From Endosaccharibacter trunci (GTDB lineage: Bacteria; Pseudomonadota; Alphaproteobacteria; Acetobacterales; Acetobacteraceae): a DNA stretch of 58,341 nucleotides. Location of the stretch: assembly GCA_024515975.1 (NCBI GenBank), contig JAMSKV010000018.1, positions 1 through 58,341 of the forward strand, written 5' to 3'. A program made the translations under genes and the position numbers. Numbering within the stretch: the stretch's first letter is position 1; each line of letters begins with the position of its first letter. The notes below the pieces were generated by a model. That model saw only the letters and a list, made by a program, of their open reading frames with translations, made no database searches and had not been told where the DNA came from. Shown one piece after another: positions 53,086 to 58,341 of the stretch.

Positions 53086-53846
53086 GCGGCGCGGCGGTTC
53101 GTCGTCCGGCGCGCCGCCCACGGGCCGAGGCCGGCGCACAGCCTGTGTCCGAGACCCTGATGCTGTCGACGGGCGCCCTGCCGGTGCGCTGGAACCGATG
53201 CGCGCGGGCGCGCCGGATTTCCCTGAGGATCGATCCGCGGGCCGGGGCCGTGGTGGTCACGCTGCCGATGCGTGCGGCGCGCGACGCCGGTCTGGCGCTT
53301 TTGCGGACCCATGCGGATTGGGCGGCAAGCCGATTGGCCGCCCTGCCCAGCGCGGTGCGCTTCGAGGAAGGTGCTGAACTGATGCTGTGCGGCCGGCTGC
53401 ATCCGATCCGGCATGTTCCGGATGCGCGGCGCGGCGTGTGGGTGGAATCGGGCGAGATCCGCGTCAGCGGGGAGGCGGGGTTTCTGCGCCGGCGCGTGGC
53501 CGATTTCCTGCGCATGGAGGCGCGTGCGCGGTTGAGCCGTCTCGTGGGTGAGATTGCAGCCTCGCCCGAAGCGGCGGGCGGGCTCACGCCATCGCGCCTG
53601 GTGATCAAGGACACGGCGACGCGCTGGGGAAGCTGCTCGTCGGAGCGTGTGGTGATGTTCTCCTGGCGGCTGGTGATGGCGCCTCCCGACATCCAGCACT
53701 ACGTGGTCGCGCATGAGCTGGCGCATCTGCGGCATCTGGACCACGGGCCCCATTTCTGGGCCCTGGTCGCCGAGCTGACGCCGCACCGCGTGGTGGCGGA
53801 GCGCTGGCTGAAGCATCACGGCGCGTCGCTGCTACGAACGGGGTGA
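53082..53846 (+). CDS. YgjP/WLM-like zinc metallopeptidase (DUF45)
   Basis: 254 residues from GTG 53082. An N-terminal DUF45 part ([36 protein letters not shown]) precedes [62 protein letters not shown] plus the downstream His gives the zinc site, as in YgjP-like peptidases. Substrate unknown. It is followed by tRNA-Leu. Confidence 0.87.
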   Translation: MSGAAVRRPARRPRAEAGAQPVSETLMLSTGALPVRWNRCARARRISLRIDPRAGAVVVTLPMRAARDAGLALLRTHADWAASRLAALPSAVRFEEGAELMLCGRLHPIRHVPDARRGVWVESGEIRVSGEAGFLRRRVADFLRMEARARLSRLVGEIAASPEAAGGLTPSRLVIKDTATRWGSCSSERVVMFSWRLVMAPPDIQHYVVAHELAHLRHLDHGPHFWALVAELTPHRVVAERWLKHHGASLLRTG

Positions 53847-53891
53847 GCGGGCGTTTCCTTCAACGCCTGTAGCGGCTAGGACTGGCCTCGT

Positions 53892-53976
53892 GCCCGCCTG
53901 GCGGAATGGTAGACGCAGCGGACTTAAAATCCGCAGCCCATAGGGCGTGCCGGTTCGAGTCCGGCGGCGGGCACCA
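53892..53976 (+). tRNA. tRNA-Leu (TAA)
   Basis: 85 bases with the long variable arm of a class II tRNA. The acceptor arms are GCCCGCC and GGCGGGC with encoded ACCA, the anticodon loop CTTAAAA gives TAA, and the T arm contains GGTTCGAGTCC. Confidence 0.96.
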
Positions 53977-54337
53977 CGGAAATCAACAGCTTGCCGCGAT
54001 CGTTTCTCAGTCTTTCGGTCGTTTGAGCCGAGGCTGGGGCATCACCGGCGTTGTTGTGTTGGGCACGCGCTGCCTTGATTCCGCTCATGTTGGCCTGGTG
54101 ATTCTGGTCTGCCGGCGCGATCAGCGTTTCCCGTGGTGCGTCGGCCAGTCGTTCCGGAGCTGGCGCGGTCCAAACGGCGTCGCATATTCAGGGAGCACTC
54201 CCTCGTCGGGCTCCGTTCGCAACCAACCGAACGGTAGAGGCCGCCCGGCGCGGCAGACAACCCGCCGGTTGCTCCGGCCAGGTCGCATGCCCATACTCCG
54301 CTCCGGGCGCGGCATCGCGAGGCCTCGAGGGAGTATC
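53977..54337. other. 361 bp without a recognised gene
   Basis: A frame on the plus strand is open through this stretch into the next gene, but it would begin inside the tRNA and is not protein-like. I see no repeat, hairpin or motif that I can name. Confidence 0.5.
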
Positions 54338-55426
54338 ATGAGCTCGTTCGCCACTCTCCTGACCGGCGATCCGGCGCCCTGGTTCCGCCAGCGCTGCACC
54401 ACGCCGCAGGGCGATTACACCTTCGACATGGCGGCCGGCCGCTTCGTGCTGCTGTTTCTGTTCGACAGCGCGGCATCCTCGGACGCACAGGCCGGGCTGG
54501 AGGCGATCGCCGCCCGCCGCAGCCTGTTCGACGACAAGGATGGTTCGTTCTTTGGCGTCAGCGCCGATCCCGCCGACGAGGGGCGTTTGCGCGCCGAGCT
54601 GCCCGGCATCCGCTTCTTCCAGGATGCGGACGGTCTGGTCGGGCGGCTTTATGGCAGTCGTCCTCTGGACGGGGGCGGACCGGGACGTGCGATCTGGTTC
54701 CTGCTGGATCGGTCCTTGCGTGTGATCGCGGCGACGCTCGATGCGCCGGGTGCGGCGTCGCGGATGATCGGGTCGCTCGAGATCGCTCTGCAGCGGGAAG
54801 GAGCGGCAACCGAATGGCCGGCGCCGGCGCTCGTGCTCCCTGATGTGTTCGAACCGGAGTTCTGTTCCCGGCTCATCGACTACTACGACAAGCAGGGCGG
54901 GACGCCATCGGGGGTATTCACCCAGCGCGGCGATGCGCCCTCGCATGCCGTCACGGATACCCGGTTCAAGCGCCGCAGCGATTGCCCGGTGCGCGACCGT
55001 AGCCTGGTGGAACAGATCCAGGCGCGGATCGTGCGCCGTGTGGTGCCGGCAATCCGCAGCGCCTTCCAGTTCGAGGCCACTCAGCTCGAACGGCTGATCC
55101 TGGCCTCCTACGACAGCGCGGAACTCGGATGCTTCGGACCGCATCGCGACAACACCGTCTCGGCGACGGCTCATCGCAAGTTCGCGGTATCCATCAATCT
55201 GAATGACGGCTTCCAGGGTGGCGAACTCGTTTTTCCGGAGTTCGGCAGGCGGCGATATCGGCCCGGCGCCGGCGGGGCGGTGATCTTCTCGTGTTCGCTG
55301 ATGCATCAGGTAACGCCGGTGACGGCCGGCCGGCGCCTTGCCTGCCTTCCTTTCGTCTATGACGAGGCCGGAGCCGTCATTAAGCGCGCCAATCGGGCTG
55401 AGGTGGCAACGCCGGCAGGCTCTTGA
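54338..55426 (+). CDS. thioredoxin-fold (peroxiredoxin-like) and 2OG-Fe(II) dioxygenase fusion
   Basis: 362 residues from ATG 54338, preceded by GAGGGAG. Residues about 1-155 follow the AhpC/TSA layout (GDPAPWFRQRC, FVLLFLFDSAAS, FFGVSADPADEGRLRAELPGIRFFQDADG) but lack the peroxidatic cysteine of the PxxxT/S-C motif. Residues about 170-350 are a prolyl 4-hydroxylase-type dioxygenase with His269 and Asp271 (PHRDN), His323 (LMHQVTPV) and Arg332 (GRR) for iron and 2-oxoglutarate. It probably hydroxylates a protein side chain; the target is unknown. It lies just upstream of clpB. Confidence 0.82.
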   Translation: MSSFATLLTGDPAPWFRQRCTTPQGDYTFDMAAGRFVLLFLFDSAASSDAQAGLEAIAARRSLFDDKDGSFFGVSADPADEGRLRAELPGIRFFQDADGLVGRLYGSRPLDGGGPGRAIWFLLDRSLRVIAATLDAPGAASRMIGSLEIALQREGAATEWPAPALVLPDVFEPEFCSRLIDYYDKQGGTPSGVFTQRGDAPSHAVTDTRFKRRSDCPVRDRSLVEQIQARIVRRVVPAIRSAFQFEATQLERLILASYDSAELGCFGPHRDNTVSATAHRKFAVSINLNDGFQGGELVFPEFGRRRYRPGAGGAVIFSCSLMHQVTPVTAGRRLACLPFVYDEAGAVIKRANRAEVATPAGS

Positions 55427-55449
55427 GTCGGGGACGGGACACCCCACAT
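55422..55449 (+). promoter_or_regulatory. RpoH (sigma-32) heat-shock promoter of clpB
   Basis: CTTGAG at 55422-55427 and CCCCACAT at 55442-55449, spaced by 14 bases, match the alphaproteobacterial sigma-32 consensus (CTTGAA and CCCCATNT). It lies about 90 bp upstream of clpB and overlaps the end of the previous gene. Confidence 0.75.
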
Positions 55450-55539
55450 TTTCGATGATCCGACGGCCCGTGCGTTGCCTCCAAGAGGGACGTCTGAAGC
55501 ATTGGATCGATCGTCGCCTGCTTGAGAGGGACAAATCTG

Positions 55540-58155
<2,616 letters not shown>

Positions 58156-58193
58156 CTTGCTAGAAATCGGCGATTCTTTCGCCGGGTTTGGCT

Positions 58194-58223
58194 GGTTTCG
58201 GCGCCTTGGGAGGTGCCGAAACC
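58194..58223. terminator. terminator-like hairpin after clpB
   Basis: GGTTTCGGCGCCT pairs with AGGTGCCGAAACC through a 13 bp stem (one G-U) and a 4-base loop, 39 bp after the clpB stop. It is very stable, although no clear T-run follows. Confidence 0.65.
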
Positions 58224-58261
58224 GCGCCGGCACTGGGTTTAGGTCAATTTCTGTCATTGCG

Positions 58262-58341
58262 TTGACACGAACCGGAGCGGGGCCTAAAAGCCGCTCCACC
58301 GACGCGGTGCACAACTGCTTCGGACTGCTCTTTAAAAAGAA
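58262..58341 (+). promoter_or_regulatory. promoter and boxA of an rRNA operon starting beyond the window
   Basis: TTGACA at 58262-58267 and TAAAAG at 58285-58290 are 17 bp apart and followed by a GC-rich discriminator. TGCTCTTTA at 58326-58334 is a match to the boxA antitermination element found in leaders of bacterial 16S rRNA genes. The order promoter, GC discriminator, boxA fits an rrn leader; the rRNA itself is outside. Confidence 0.6.

Noticed and set aside
53906-54337. Extended N-terminus of the dioxygenase fusion beginning inside tRNA-Leu
   Set aside because: It would start in the tRNA gene and the sequence is not protein-like; ATG 54338 has a good ribosome binding site.

Overview
The window reads as a chromosomal segment of an alphaproteobacterium, most likely an acetic acid bacterium (Acetobacteraceae). 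The base composition is GC-rich. The order mnmE-mnmG-rsmG-parA-parB followed by hemE and maf is the origin-proximal layout of alphaproteobacteria. There is a CtrA-type regulator, a 5-aminolevulinate synthase (C4 heme pathway) and an FlbD-like flagellar regulator. The family assignment is inference; no species-specific marker was seen.

Layout. 1-1620 is a worn accessory patch with a possible LysR-type fragment, a P-loop kinase-like gene and an IS66 transposase remnant. 1621-3090 holds ogt and a quinone oxidoreductase gene on the minus strand. 3125-8601 is the tRNA/rRNA modification and chromosome segregation operon, with a perfect parS inside the start of rsmG. A tRNA-Lys and the minus-strand pair hemE-hemJ follow. 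The 354 bp between hemE and maf carry DnaA-box-like and TTGTAC-type repeats and are the best candidate for oriC. A tRNA-Ala (GGC) ends this block.

11454-29722 is an 18.2 kb integrated element. It is bounded by a 48 bp perfect repeat of the tRNA-Ala 3' end and has a tyrosine integrase, an excisionase-like gene, matching arm-type repeats near both ends and GGTGTTCC iterons near both ends. Its leftward half is a chain of genes joined mostly by 4 bp start/stop overlaps: two small paralogues with twin-arginine-like leaders, several unknown genes, an AlpA-like regulator, a Toprim protein and a DUF927 helicase. A divergent XRE regulator, two HTH genes and an AT-rich DUF3800 gene read rightward. The only virion genes are a tail chaperone pair with a clear -1 frameshift site, a tape measure gene and a frameshifted S49 peptidase. 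It is either a decayed prophage or a satellite-like element. Two pseudogenes (IS1182-type transposase and a small phage protein) lie near its left end.

29913-32636 encodes an Lrp regulator, an arginine dihydrolase-like amidinotransferase and ornithine aminotransferase, which together suggest arginine to glutamate semialdehyde catabolism. A second perfect parS lies just after it. 33388-47317 is a flagellar and cell-cycle region: fliF-fliG-fliH-fliN-flbD-flhA-flhF-flhG, a small NepR-like ORF, a nitrilase-family amidase, nadK, ctrA on the opposite strand, and fliI-fliJ. 47452-52560 has two small membrane proteins and a polyamine-ABC-like set whose ATPase has lost every catalytic motif and whose permease is a fragment, with hemA between. 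The right end has a UPF0260 protein, a YgjP-like metallopeptidase, tRNA-Leu (TAA), a thioredoxin-fold/2OG-dioxygenase fusion, clpB behind a heat-shock promoter, and finally what looks like the promoter and boxA of an rRNA operon cut by the window edge.
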